From: CAZXPA01 sp964642485
GTDB lineage: Bacteria; Patescibacteriota; Patescibacteriia; UBA2591; UBA6264
Length of the DNA stretch: 13,270 nucleotides
Assembly (NCBI GenBank): GCA_964642485.1
Contig: CAZXPA010000017.1
Location: forward strand, 1-13,270
Direction of reading: 5' to 3'
Shown here piece by piece: positions 5,862-12,140 of this stretch (position 1 is the first letter of the stretch; the number at the start of each line of letters is the position of its first letter). The notes below the pieces were generated by a model, which saw nothing but the letters and a program-made list of their open reading frames with translations, was not told the origin of the DNA and did not search any database. The position numbers and the translations under genes are program-made.

Positions 5862-6734
5862 ATGGCTAAGAAAAAACAAGAAAAATTTGCTACTCCTTGG
5901 AAAGCCTTTGCTGCTCGTTGGCAAAAGTACTATACTCCACCTGGACGACCATCTAAGCAAGCAATAACTGTGTACAGTCGTTTTGCTCGACAGGCTTTTA
6001 TTGGTTTAAAACGCAAACCAAGAGCTTTGGTTTTGGGAGCGACTCCGGAATTGAGAGATATTTTAGCTCGGCTTAAAGCAGAGGTTAGTATTATTGATAT
6101 TAATATGGAAATGATTTTGGCTATGAGTAAATTGATGAAAAAGAAAAATCCCAATGAGATTATAGTTAAGGGGAATTGGGTTAAAATGCCTTTTGCTTCT
6201 AATTATTATGATTTAGTAATGGGAGATATTGTTTTACCTAATGTGCCCGGTCCAGAGCAAAACAAATTCTTAAAAGAGATTAAAAGAGTTTTAAAACCAA
6301 GAGGTTATTTTATTACTAAAATGAATGTTATTCCTAATGAGTGGCAATTTGAACCTTTTGATGCAGTTTTAAATAAACACGCCAAAATTCCTCTCTCCAG
6401 AAATACAGCTGTTGAATTGTTTGTTTATCTTCATAATAATGCTTATCAACCAAAAACTCATATAATGGATGTTGGTCAGATTAAAATAGGATTGCAAAAA
6501 TATTGGAAAAAGGGGAAGTATAAACATCCTAAAGCTAAAATTACTAAACTACTCAATGATATTTGGGAAATGTGGAAGCCAATGGAGAAAAAATGGACTA
6601 CTGGTTATGAATGGGAAATTGTCAAGCAGATTTCTCCTTATTTTAAGATTCTAAAGAAAAATGTTTTAAATGACTGTTATTTTCATGAAATCGATGAATC
6701 TTTTCCAATTTGGTTTTGTCAAGTAAAGAGATAA
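5862..6734 (+). CDS. Class I SAM-dependent methyltransferase, array member 4
   Basis: 290 residues. R-W then P-P-G-R-P-S (19-31), SAM loop L-V-L-G-A-T-P-E-L-R-D (56-66), acidic strand S-I-I-D-I-N-M-E-M (76-84) with D79, N-W-V-K-M-P-F, and Y-Y-D-L-V-M-G-D-I-V-L-P-N-V (about 117-130). The core is the best match to an intact methyltransferase fold in the array, including L-K-P-R-G-Y-F-I-T-K. The C-terminal domain is rich in aromatic and basic residues (W-K-K-G-K-Y-K-H-P-K) and could contact the substrate; that is inference. A structured leader (5758-5835) precedes it, and the unknown 110-residue gene follows after 4 nt. Substrate is unknown, and no DNA-methylase motif is seen. Confidence 0.82.
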   Translation: MAKKKQEKFATPWKAFAARWQKYYTPPGRPSKQAITVYSRFARQAFIGLKRKPRALVLGATPELRDILARLKAEVSIIDINMEMILAMSKLMKKKNPNEIIVKGNWVKMPFASNYYDLVMGDIVLPNVPGPEQNKFLKEIKRVLKPRGYFITKMNVIPNEWQFEPFDAVLNKHAKIPLSRNTAVELFVYLHNNAYQPKTHIMDVGQIKIGLQKYWKKGKYKHPKAKITKLLNDIWEMWKPMEKKWTTGYEWEIVKQISPYFKILKKNVLNDCYFHEIDESFPIWFCQVKR

Positions 6735-6738
6735 AATT

Positions 6739-7071
6739 ATGCGAATTAAAATTGATTCTAATATTTCAATTAGTGCTGATAAATTAATCAAACGTTGTGG
6801 TTATGCTGAGCTTAAAGATAAGAAAGGAGAGCTAAGTTATGTTCGACGTTTGCGCGGTTATCGATATCCGCGTTTTCATGTTTATATTGAAAAAGGATAT
6901 TTTAACCTTCATTTAGATCAAAAAGGTCCTCGTTATCAAGGAACTAAGGCCCATAGCGGAGAATATGAGGGTGAGGTGATCAAAAAAGAGGCAGAAAGGA
7001 TTAAGCAATATATTAAAAAGATTAAGCATGCCCAAAAAGGATTGGTCAAAGAGATGGAAAAAAGTTTCTAG
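6739..7071 (+). CDS. Conserved-looking hypothetical protein (110 aa) within the methyltransferase array
   Basis: A basic 110-residue protein of unknown function. I think I have seen similar small proteins in candidate-phylum genomes, but no name is attached. It opens with a beta-type segment R-I-K-I-D-S-N-I-S-I-S, then L-I-K-R-C-G-Y-A (17-24), R-R-L-R-G-Y-R-Y-P-R-F-H-V-Y-I (36-50) and F-N-L-H-L-D-Q-K (55-62). H-S-G-E-Y-E-G (72-78) follows, and a lysine-rich helix from about 80 ends the protein. The patterned His, Arg and Tyr residues suggest a nucleic-acid or nucleotide-binding surface, which is inference only. It starts 4 nt after the fourth methyltransferase, and its last 44 nt overlap the fifth in another frame, so it is firmly embedded in the operon. 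It ends in TAG. Confidence 0.75.
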   Translation: MRIKIDSNISISADKLIKRCGYAELKDKKGELSYVRRLRGYRYPRFHVYIEKGYFNLHLDQKGPRYQGTKAHSGEYEGEVIKKEAERIKQYIKKIKHAQKGLVKEMEKSF

Positions 7072-7873
7072 CTGGTGGGGCAAATTAAACCCACCCTGGA
7101 CTCCTTCAATAGGGGAGTATAAGATTTATGAAACATATTTTAAGCAAGTAACTGATTCTAAAAATAAACAGCGATCCCTGCTTATTTTAGGCGCCACAGC
7201 TCTATTACGGGAATTAGGGGAAAAATATAGTTATCAAATTACTTTACTGGACATTAATTCAGAAATGGTTCAAAAACAAACAAGATTTTTAGGACATAAA
7301 ATTTCTAAAGAAAAAGTAGTTATTGGTGATTGGCTAAAAATGGATAAGCTATTAAAGGGTCAACAATTTGATATCATTGCCGGCGATCATTCAGTAATTA
7401 ATGTTAAATTTAAAGACTGGCCAAGACTTTATCGGAATTGCCAAAAACTTTTAAAACCCAATGGCTATATTTTTTGGACAACCACGGTTTATACTCAGAG
7501 AAAATATATTACTTTGAATAAGTGTTTAAAAAATTTCAGATTCACGGATTCAGTTATTGAAAGATTTTTAAGATCTTATAAGCTTTTCGGCAATCCAGAG
7601 TTCCATGATAAGAATTACGGTTTTCATTTCGGTAAACTCAATAAAGTTTTTGAAAAAGAAGCGAGAAAAACATTAACACCTGAACAAATAAAAAACTTTC
7701 AATTAGAGATTACTGAGGACTGGGTTTCTACTATTTTGCCTCAGAAAAAGTTTGAAGAATTTACAAAAGGATATTTTAAAATTGTTAACCGAAAATATGA
7801 TAAAAGTCACCCCTTTTTCAAATATCAGCAGCTATATCTTTTAAAAAAGAAAAATAGACAAAAAAATAATTGA
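7028..7873 (+). CDS. Class I SAM-dependent methyltransferase-like protein, array member 5
   Basis: 281 residues. The start inside the preceding gene is supported because the N-terminal W-W...P-P-W-T-P-S (16-27) aligns with the paralogues only if ATG 7028 is used. The SAM loop reads L-I-L-G-A-T-A-L-L-R-E (52-62), so the otherwise invariant P-E is replaced by A-L and the Asp by Glu. The acidic strand L-L-D-I-N-S-E-M (73-80) keeps D75. F-D-I-I-A-G-D-H-S-V-I-N-V is the motif IV region. L-L-K-P-N-G-Y-I-F-W follows. The C-terminal domain ends in L-Y-L-L-K and a lysine/asparagine tail. It closes the array; a promoter for the next unit begins 13 nt past its TGA. It may still bind SAM, but the altered loop suggests a distinct specificity. 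Confidence 0.75.
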   Translation: MPKKDWSKRWKKVSSWWGKLNPPWTPSIGEYKIYETYFKQVTDSKNKQRSLLILGATALLRELGEKYSYQITLLDINSEMVQKQTRFLGHKISKEKVVIGDWLKMDKLLKGQQFDIIAGDHSVINVKFKDWPRLYRNCQKLLKPNGYIFWTTTVYTQRKYITLNKCLKNFRFTDSVIERFLRSYKLFGNPEFHDKNYGFHFGKLNKVFEKEARKTLTPEQIKNFQLEITEDWVSTILPQKKFEEFTKGYFKIVNRKYDKSHPFFKYQQLYLLKKKNRQKNN

Positions 7874-7886
7874 GGGAAATACAAGC

Positions 7887-7915
7887 TCGACAAACATCTC
7901 ATTTTTGGATATAAT
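7887..7915 (+). promoter_or_regulatory. Near-consensus promoter for the NIF3 operon
   Basis: TCGACA (7887-7892, five of six matches to TTGACA), a 17-nt spacer and a perfect TATAAT (7910-7915). The predicted start lies near 7922, about 27 nt before the NIF3 ATG. Confidence 0.75.
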
Positions 7916-7925
7916 AGAAATGAGA
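7897..7925. repeat. Inverted repeat over the -10 box
   Basis: TCTCATTT (7897-7904) and AAATGAGA (7918-7925) are perfect 8-nt arms flanking the TATAAT. The placement would suit a repressor operator. Because transcription probably begins inside the right arm, an RNA hairpin is less likely. Confidence 0.45.
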
Positions 7926-7948
7926 CTTATTTTTTAATAACATAGCTT

Positions 7949-8899
7949 ATGACTATTAAACAAATTTACAATTTAGCCATTAAAATGGGAACTAAAGCAG
8001 ATTTACGAGGGGAAAAGCAGGTTAAAAAAATGCTAGCCCGAGTTAAAAAACAGTATGAGAAAATGTCTAGAAAAGAGAAACAGGAATTTGATAAAGAAAG
8101 ATTAACTAATCCCTTTTCTGACACCCGGATCTTGGTGGACACTAAAAAACCAATTAAAAAGATTTTAACCGGGATTGATATAGGCGTGAGCGAGTTAATG
8201 CTGGCAGATCATTTAGGTAATATTGATTTAGTTTTAGCCCATCACCCCTTAGGTATTGCTTTGGCCGGCCTGGACGATGTGATGAAGCTTCAGGCTGATG
8301 TTTTAAATCTTTATGGAGTGCCAATTAATATTGCTGAAAGTTTAGTTCGTTTACACATGGAAGAAGTTAGCCGTAAAGTTTCACCCGTTAATCATAATCG
8401 GGTAGTTGATGCCGCCAGGTTATTAAAGACAGGTTTAATGTGTGTTCACACGCCGGCTGATAATTGTGTAGCTAATTATTTAAAGAAATTAATTACCAAG
8501 AAAAAGCCAGAGTACGTGGAAGATCTTTTAGATTTGCTTAAATCATTACCAGAGTATAAAGAAGCAATAAAAATTGGGGCGGGACCAAGACTTTTTGCTG
8601 GTAAGCCAGGAAATCGCTGCGGGAAAATTGCTTTAACAGAAGTTACTGGCGGGACTGAAGGATCTTCAAAGGTTTATGAGAAAATAGCTCAAGCAGGAGT
8701 TGGTACTTTGGTAGGCATGCACATGAGTGAAGAAAGTCGAAAACAAGCAGAAAAAGCTCATATTAACGTAGTGATTGCTGGCCACATTGCCTCAGATTCT
8801 CTTGGTTTGAATTTATTCTTAGATGAACTAAGTAAGAGTGGGGTTAAGATTGTTCCTTGTTCTGGGTTAATTAGAGTCGAGAGGTATAGGAAACGTTAA
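7949..8899 (+). CDS. NIF3 family protein (NGG1p-interacting factor 3-like, dinuclear metal)
   Basis: A 316-residue NIF3/DUF34 family protein. I-D-L-V-L-A-H-H-P-L-G (92-102) is the His-His metal motif. C-V-H-T-P-A-D-N (165-172) gives H167 and D171. G-M-H-M-S-E-E (256-262) and A-G-H-I-A-S-D (277-283) add further His and Glu ligands. The close S-G-L-I-R is typical of the family. An N-terminal extension (about 1-65), helical and charged, precedes the core. Family members form toroidal oligomers with a two-metal centre. Proposed activities include GTP cyclohydrolase I type 2 and metal insertion or repair roles, none generally settled. It is the first gene after the 7887 promoter, with DUF5674 8 nt downstream. 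A decayed second copy of its 3' end lies at 9585-9666. Confidence 0.9.
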   Translation: MTIKQIYNLAIKMGTKADLRGEKQVKKMLARVKKQYEKMSRKEKQEFDKERLTNPFSDTRILVDTKKPIKKILTGIDIGVSELMLADHLGNIDLVLAHHPLGIALAGLDDVMKLQADVLNLYGVPINIAESLVRLHMEEVSRKVSPVNHNRVVDAARLLKTGLMCVHTPADNCVANYLKKLITKKKPEYVEDLLDLLKSLPEYKEAIKIGAGPRLFAGKPGNRCGKIALTEVTGGTEGSSKVYEKIAQAGVGTLVGMHMSEESRKQAEKAHINVVIAGHIASDSLGLNLFLDELSKSGVKIVPCSGLIRVERYRKR

Positions 8900-8907
8900 A
8901 TAAAAAT

Positions 8908-9252
8908 ATGGCGATTGAAATTATTAAAAAAAAGATAACCAAGGGTAAACTAAAAGAGATTGCTCAAGAAACTTTTGATGAAATGGTTAAAGCTGTTGTA
9001 GATATTGATCAGGAGATTTTAGCCATTGGTGGAGAGCTACACGCAGATGGGGAGGCTGTATTATTGGAAAATGGTTCTGAGCCAGGGGATTTATGGGGGG
9101 TTAATATTTATTTAAATAAACCCAGGGATAAACGGATTGAATTCTCTGCTTTGATTAATATTCGGCCTTCAGTTGGCAACCGCTCTATAAAAGTCCAAGA
9201 TTTAAAAATACAACAGAAAATAAGAGAGATAATTGATAAATTAATTGAATAG
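8908..9252 (+). CDS. DUF5674 family protein
   Basis: A 114-residue protein matching the DUF5674 pattern as I remember it. The A-x-E-x-F-x-x-M-V-K-A-V-V-D-I-D block (18-34) is followed by the G-G-E-L-H-A-D-G-E-A region (41-50), where the His and acidic residues are conserved. L-L-E-N-G-S-E-P-G-D-L-W-G-V-N-I-Y (52-68) and I-E-F-S-A-L-I-N-I-R-P-S-x-x-N-R-S (77-93) follow, with a closing amphipathic helix. No biochemical role is known to me. The family is frequent in candidate-phylum bacteria, which supports the taxonomic guess. It starts 8 nt after NIF3 and ends 2 nt before the next ATG, so it is cotranscribed. It ends in TAG. Confidence 0.85.
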   Translation: MAIEIIKKKITKGKLKEIAQETFDEMVKAVVDIDQEILAIGGELHADGEAVLLENGSEPGDLWGVNIYLNKPRDKRIEFSALINIRPSVGNRSIKVQDLKIQQKIREIIDKLIE

Positions 9253-9254
9253 TT

Positions 9255-9584
9255 ATGCCTTTGATTCACAAGCATCTTAGTATAAATAAATGGCAAAAGA
9301 TGAGTTTGGCTCAACAAATAGGTAATATTGGCAGTGAAATTAGTCGGGCCAGACACTGGGAAGAGATGAGCGATTTTGACAGTCGAGAAAAGGCCTTAGA
9401 ACGCGCTTTAGAACTTGTGGATTTAACCCTGGCCGGTCAACGTCAGTGGTCGCGTTTAAAAGAACTAACACGTTTACGCGAGTTAATTTGTAATTTAATA
9501 GTTAAGTCAGATATTTATAATCTTTCACTAACTGATTTAGAGAATTTTTGCTTAAATTTTGCCTTAATTGCCGGACGACCTTAA
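9255..9584 (+). CDS. Small helical conserved hypothetical protein (109 aa)
   Basis: A 109-residue, almost wholly helical protein. After N-K-W-Q-K-M-S-L-A-Q-Q-I-G-N-I-G-S-E-I-S-R-A (11-32) come E-K-A-L-E-R-A-L-E-L-V-D-L-T-L (45-59) and R-L-K-E-L-T-R-L-R-E-L-I-C (67-79). I recall similar unannotated proteins in other bacteria with the same W-Q-K-M-S-L-A-Q-Q opening and A-L-x-R-A-L-E-L block, but no function. A helical bundle is likely. There are no membrane segments or catalytic motifs. It starts 2 nt past DUF5674, so it is probably translationally linked to it. The ATG at 9255 is the only one that fits; family resemblance begins around residue 11, so a start at Met16 (ATG 9300) is a weaker alternative. 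Confidence 0.75.
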   Translation: MPLIHKHLSINKWQKMSLAQQIGNIGSEISRARHWEEMSDFDSREKALERALELVDLTLAGQRQWSRLKELTRLRELICNLIVKSDIYNLSLTDLENFCLNFALIAGRP

Positions 9585-9666
9585 TTAGATTGGTACAGCA
9601 AAAAAAGGAATTAAAATTATCCCTTATTCTGGCTTGATTAGAGTCGAGGGGTATAAAAGAAAATAA
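9585..9666 (+). pseudogene. Relic of a second NIF3 3' end
   Basis: From TTAGAT at 9585, with a one-base slip in the A-run at 9600-9606, the sequence reads L-D-W-Y-S-K-K, then G-I-K-I-I-P-Y-S-G-L-I-R-V-E-G-Y-K-R-K and TAA (9664-9666). This aligns end to end with the last 26 residues of the NIF3 protein encoded at 7949-8899 (L-D-E-L-S-K-S-G-V-K-I-V-P...), with 16 identical residues. No start and no upstream part of NIF3 remains, so it is a dead fragment left by a duplication or recombination. It is the untranslated leader of the following radical SAM gene. Confidence 0.8.
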
Positions 9667-9667
9667 A

Positions 9668-10585
9668 ATGAAACACCCAGGTTATCTTAATTTAAAAGAA
9701 AAAGAACTTGAATCAAGAATTGAGAAAGCTAATCAAATGCTTGAGTCTTGTCATGTTTGTCCCAGAAAATGTGGAGCTAATCGGGCAAAAAATGAAAAAG
9801 GGTTTTGCTGTTTAGGCAAAAAAGCCAGAGTTTTTAGTTCTGCCCCTCATTTTGGTGAAGAAAAATGTTTAGTTGGTCAAAATGGTTCGGGAACAATATT
9901 TTTTAATTACTGTAATTTATCTTGTGTTTATTGCCAAAATTATGATATTAGTCAATTGGAAAGAGGTAAGAGGGCGGCAACTAAAGAAGTGACTGATAAA
10001 GAATTGGCTAATTTGATGCTTAGCTTACAAAAAATAGGTTGCCATAATATAAATTTGGTTAGTCCGACCTCTCAGGTGCCCTCGATTTTAGCCAGTTTAC
10101 CAATAGCTATTGAAGGAGGATTAGAAGTTCCTTTAGTTTATAATACGAATGCTTATGATTCAGTTGAGACCTTGAAATTATTAGACGGAATAATTGATAT
10201 TTATTTACCAGATTTTAAATATTCAGATGATATTTTAGCTGTTAAGTATTCTCAGTCTCCAAATTATTTTGAGATTGCTAAAAAATCAATTAAAGAAATG
10301 CATCGTCAGGTTGGTGATTTAGAAATTGGTCAACAAGGTTTGGCTAAAAAAGGGCTTATGGTTCGTCATCTTATCTTGCCTGCTGGTTTAGCTGGCTCAG
10401 AAAAAATTCTTAAATTCTTGGCCAAAGAAGTTTCTAAGGATACTTGTGTTAACATTATGAGTCAGTATAATCCCTGCTGGCAGGCAAATAAATATCCAGA
10501 ACTTAACCGTTTAATTACTATGGAAGAGTATAATGAGGTAATTAATTTAGCCAAGAAATACAAGTTAAAAATACTTACTGAGTAA
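9668..10585 (+). CDS. PflX-type radical SAM protein (COG1313-like)
   Basis: A 305-residue radical SAM enzyme. The 4Fe-4S/SAM motif is C82-N-L-S-C86-V-Y-C89 (CX3CX2C), with the family's F-F-N-Y before it and Q-N-Y-D-I-S after it. An N-terminal cysteine set, C28-H-V-C31-P-R-K-C35 ... G-F-C47, matches the C-x-x-C-P-R-x-C region shared by PflX and AmrS proteins and may hold a second metal or cluster. L-V-S-P-T-S-Q (about 125-131), Y-N-T-N-A-Y-D (155-161) and D-I-Y-L-P-D-F-K-Y-S (173-182) are typical of the homologues of pyruvate formate-lyase activase whose substrate is unknown. The length is normal. It follows the NIF3 relic by 1 nt, and an ACCCC element begins right after its stop. No formate lyase is nearby, so activation of such an enzyme is not supported by context. 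Confidence 0.87.
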   Translation: MKHPGYLNLKEKELESRIEKANQMLESCHVCPRKCGANRAKNEKGFCCLGKKARVFSSAPHFGEEKCLVGQNGSGTIFFNYCNLSCVYCQNYDISQLERGKRAATKEVTDKELANLMLSLQKIGCHNINLVSPTSQVPSILASLPIAIEGGLEVPLVYNTNAYDSVETLKLLDGIIDIYLPDFKYSDDILAVKYSQSPNYFEIAKKSIKEMHRQVGDLEIGQQGLAKKGLMVRHLILPAGLAGSEKILKFLAKEVSKDTCVNIMSQYNPCWQANKYPELNRLITMEEYNEVINLAKKYKLKILTE

Positions 10586-10665
10586 ACCCCGTTAGAAAGT
10601 AGTTATTGTATTCCTTATTACAAAAGGTCATTTCAAAGCTCATTGAGCGAGCTTTCTAACGGGGT
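10586..10665. repeat. ACCCC...GGGGT element 2 (80 nt, MITE-like)
   Basis: A perfect 14-bp terminal inverted repeat: ACCCCGTTAGAAAG (10586-10599) and CTTTCTAACGGGGT (10652-10665). It shares ACCCCGTTAGAAA with element 1 but has a different centre. It begins right after the stop of the PflX-type gene and ends 25 nt before the membrane protein start. An inner AAAGCTC/GAGCTTT pairing is also possible near the right arm. Confidence 0.85.
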
Positions 10666-10690
10666 AAAAAAATATTAATTTGCTTTCAAG

Positions 10691-12115
10691 ATGTTTATAA
10701 TTAATGGATTTCTGCTGGGATTAGCCACGGGAGTTTTTTGTCTGACCTGGTGTGGACCAGTCTTGACATCACTTATTTTAACTGAAAAAAGAAAGATTAA
10801 ACAATCTTTTTTTCTTTTTTTTAAATTTATTTTTGGCCGCTTAATCGGCTATATTTTATTCGGCGGTTTAATTGGCTATTTAGGGCTAAAAATAGAAAGT
10901 GAGATAGTCAGAAAAGCAAATTTAGGAGCTTTAGTCTTCTTAGCTGTTTTGTTAATTTTCTATGGAGTTGGTTGGTTAAAACAAAAAAAACTGTTTTGTC
11001 AGTTCTTTAAAAAAATAAAGTTTCCTTTTGTTGCCGGTTTTTTAACCGGGGTTAATATTTGTCCACCCTTTCTTATAGCCTTGACTTATGTTTTTGATGT
11101 TGGCGGAATCAGTGAAGGTATTTTGTTTTTTATTAGCTTTTTTGTTGCCACTTGTCTTTATTTAGTACCCTTTGTTTTTTTAGGTTTTTTAAGCTCAAAA
11201 AAGGTTTTCCAAAGAATTGCTCAAGTTATTGCTATTTTAGCTGGAACAATTTTTTTGATTTATGGTTTAAGAGGACTACTTTCTCCTAGTTCTTGTGCAA
11301 CCTGTTCACTTTATGGCCAGGGCTTAATAGAGAATTATATCCCTTTAATTGTTTTTTGTTTATTAATTTTTTTAGCCGTTATTTTATCTTTTAGCAAAAG
11401 TAAGAAATATTTTTGGTCCAGGAATTTAATTTTGCTTATTTCTTTAATCTATTTTGGTTTTGTTTTAAAAAACGCTCTTTGCCCTATTCGCACTTTTCAG
11501 TTGCTCTTTATTGATGGGAGTAAAATAGTAATGAGTCTGGTTCTTTTTTTATTTTTTCTTTTACCAATTATTTTAGCTTTATTAATTGGTAAGATCTATT
11601 GTAATTGGATTTGCCCTCTTGGTGGTTTTCAAGAATTTATTTTTCAAGGGAAAAAACTAATAAAATGTAAACCCCGCACCAAATCTATGCACAAAAATAC
11701 TTATTCTAAGCCTGAAATAAAATTATCATCGCCAACTAAAGATTTGGTGCGGGGTAAATGTTTGTCAAAAGATTTTTTGCCCAAAGGAAAATGGCGAACT
11801 CAATTCAAATATTTTTTCTTGGTTTTTATTATCCTGGTATTATTAATTTTAAGAGAGCCGATTCTTTGTGGGATTGATCCTTTTGGCACTCTTTTTGGCC
11901 GTTTTGTTACCACGGTTTCCATTGTTCTTCTATTTGTTTTAATTATTTCATCTATTTTTATATATCGTCCCTGGTGTCAGTTTTTTTGTCCTTATGGAGC
12001 AGTTTTAAGTTTGTTGTCTAAATTGTCTTTTTTTAAAAAACACCCCTCACCTGATCGACCTCTTAAATCGTCTTTTGTCACCAAGATAAAATCAAAATTT
12101 TCGAGCAAAGATTAG
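10691..12115 (+). CDS. SafE/CcdA-like membrane domain fused to NapH-like Fe-S domain
   Basis: A 474-residue membrane protein with about 11 hydrophobic segments and two parts. Residues 1-195 resemble the DsbD/CcdA/SafE transmembrane family, with C17-L-T-W-C21-G-P in the first helix and N-I-C124-P-P after a half-repeat. C202-A-T-C205 in the following loop is a possible redox pair. Residues 215-445 resemble the NapH/NosR/RnfA-associated Fer4_5 membrane domain, with A-L-C264-P, Y-C304-N-W-I-C308-P-L-G and P-W-C429-Q-F-F-C433-P-Y-G-A. Such domains pass electrons through or at the membrane via iron-sulfur clusters. Together this suggests transmembrane delivery of reducing equivalents, possibly to a thiol or to the membrane-anchored radical SAM enzyme encoded 25 nt downstream; that link is inference. 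Residues 327-355 (an internal loop) and 451-474 (the C-terminus, including the TAG) are encoded by two inserted palindromic elements. Confidence 0.8.
   Translation: MFIINGFLLGLATGVFCLTWCGPVLTSLILTEKRKIKQSFFLFFKFIFGRLIGYILFGGLIGYLGLKIESEIVRKANLGALVFLAVLLIFYGVGWLKQKKLFCQFFKKIKFPFVAGFLTGVNICPPFLIALTYVFDVGGISEGILFFISFFVATCLYLVPFVFLGFLSSKKVFQRIAQVIAILAGTIFLIYGLRGLLSPSSCATCSLYGQGLIENYIPLIVFCLLIFLAVILSFSKSKKYFWSRNLILLISLIYFGFVLKNALCPIRTFQLLFIDGSKIVMSLVLFLFFLLPIILALLIGKIYCNWICPLGGFQEFIFQGKKLIKCKPRTKSMHKNTYSKPEIKLSSPTKDLVRGKCLSKDFLPKGKWRTQFKYFFLVFIILVLLILREPILCGIDPFGTLFGRFVTTVSIVLLFVLIISSIFIYRPWCQFFCPYGAVLSLLSKLSFFKKHPSPDRPLKSSFVTKIKSKFSSKD
11671..11755. repeat. ACCCC...GGGGT element 3 (85 nt), inside a coding sequence
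   Basis: A perfect 16-bp terminal inverted repeat: ACCCCGCACCAAATCT (11671-11686) and AGATTTGGTGCGGGGT (11740-11755). The arm after ACCCCG is quite different from elements 1 and 2, yet pairing is perfect. It encodes residues 327-355 of the membrane protein, in a predicted hydrophilic loop. Confidence 0.85.
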
Positions 12116-12124
12116 GCGCGGGGT
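12042..12124. repeat. ACCCC...GGGGT element 4 (83 nt), degenerate arms
   Basis: The left arm ACCCCTCACCTGATC (12042-12056) faces GATTAGGCGCGGGGT (12110-12124). As RNA, 12 of 15 positions are Watson-Crick pairs and 2 are G-U, with one A-C mismatch. It covers the last 24 codons and the stop of the membrane protein and ends 16 nt before the AmrS start. It is the most decayed copy, and its arm sequence differs from all others. Confidence 0.7.
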
Positions 12125-12140
12125 AAATAAAAAAATAATT

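Noticed and set aside
5764..5967. Short + strand ORF (67 codons) across the structured region
   Set aside because: It runs through strong palindromes and into the start of methyltransferase 4 in another frame. It shows no domain and has no ribosome binding site. The minus-strand ORF at 5751-5960 is likewise a by-product of the palindromes.
3034..7873. Restriction-modification or phage-defence DNA methylation cluster
   Set aside because: None of the five proteins shows DPPY/NPPF or PCQ catalytic motifs, and no endonuclease, helicase or specificity subunit is nearby.
9668..10585. Pyruvate formate-lyase activating enzyme
   Set aside because: The radical SAM motif and N-terminal cysteines fit the PflX branch, but no glycyl-radical enzyme gene is present, so the specific name is not supported.
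10586..10665. Intrinsic terminator after the PflX-type gene
   Set aside because: The arms pair perfectly, but the loop is about 50 nt and an A-run, not a T-run, follows. The same structure occurs inside a coding sequence, so it is a repeat element first.
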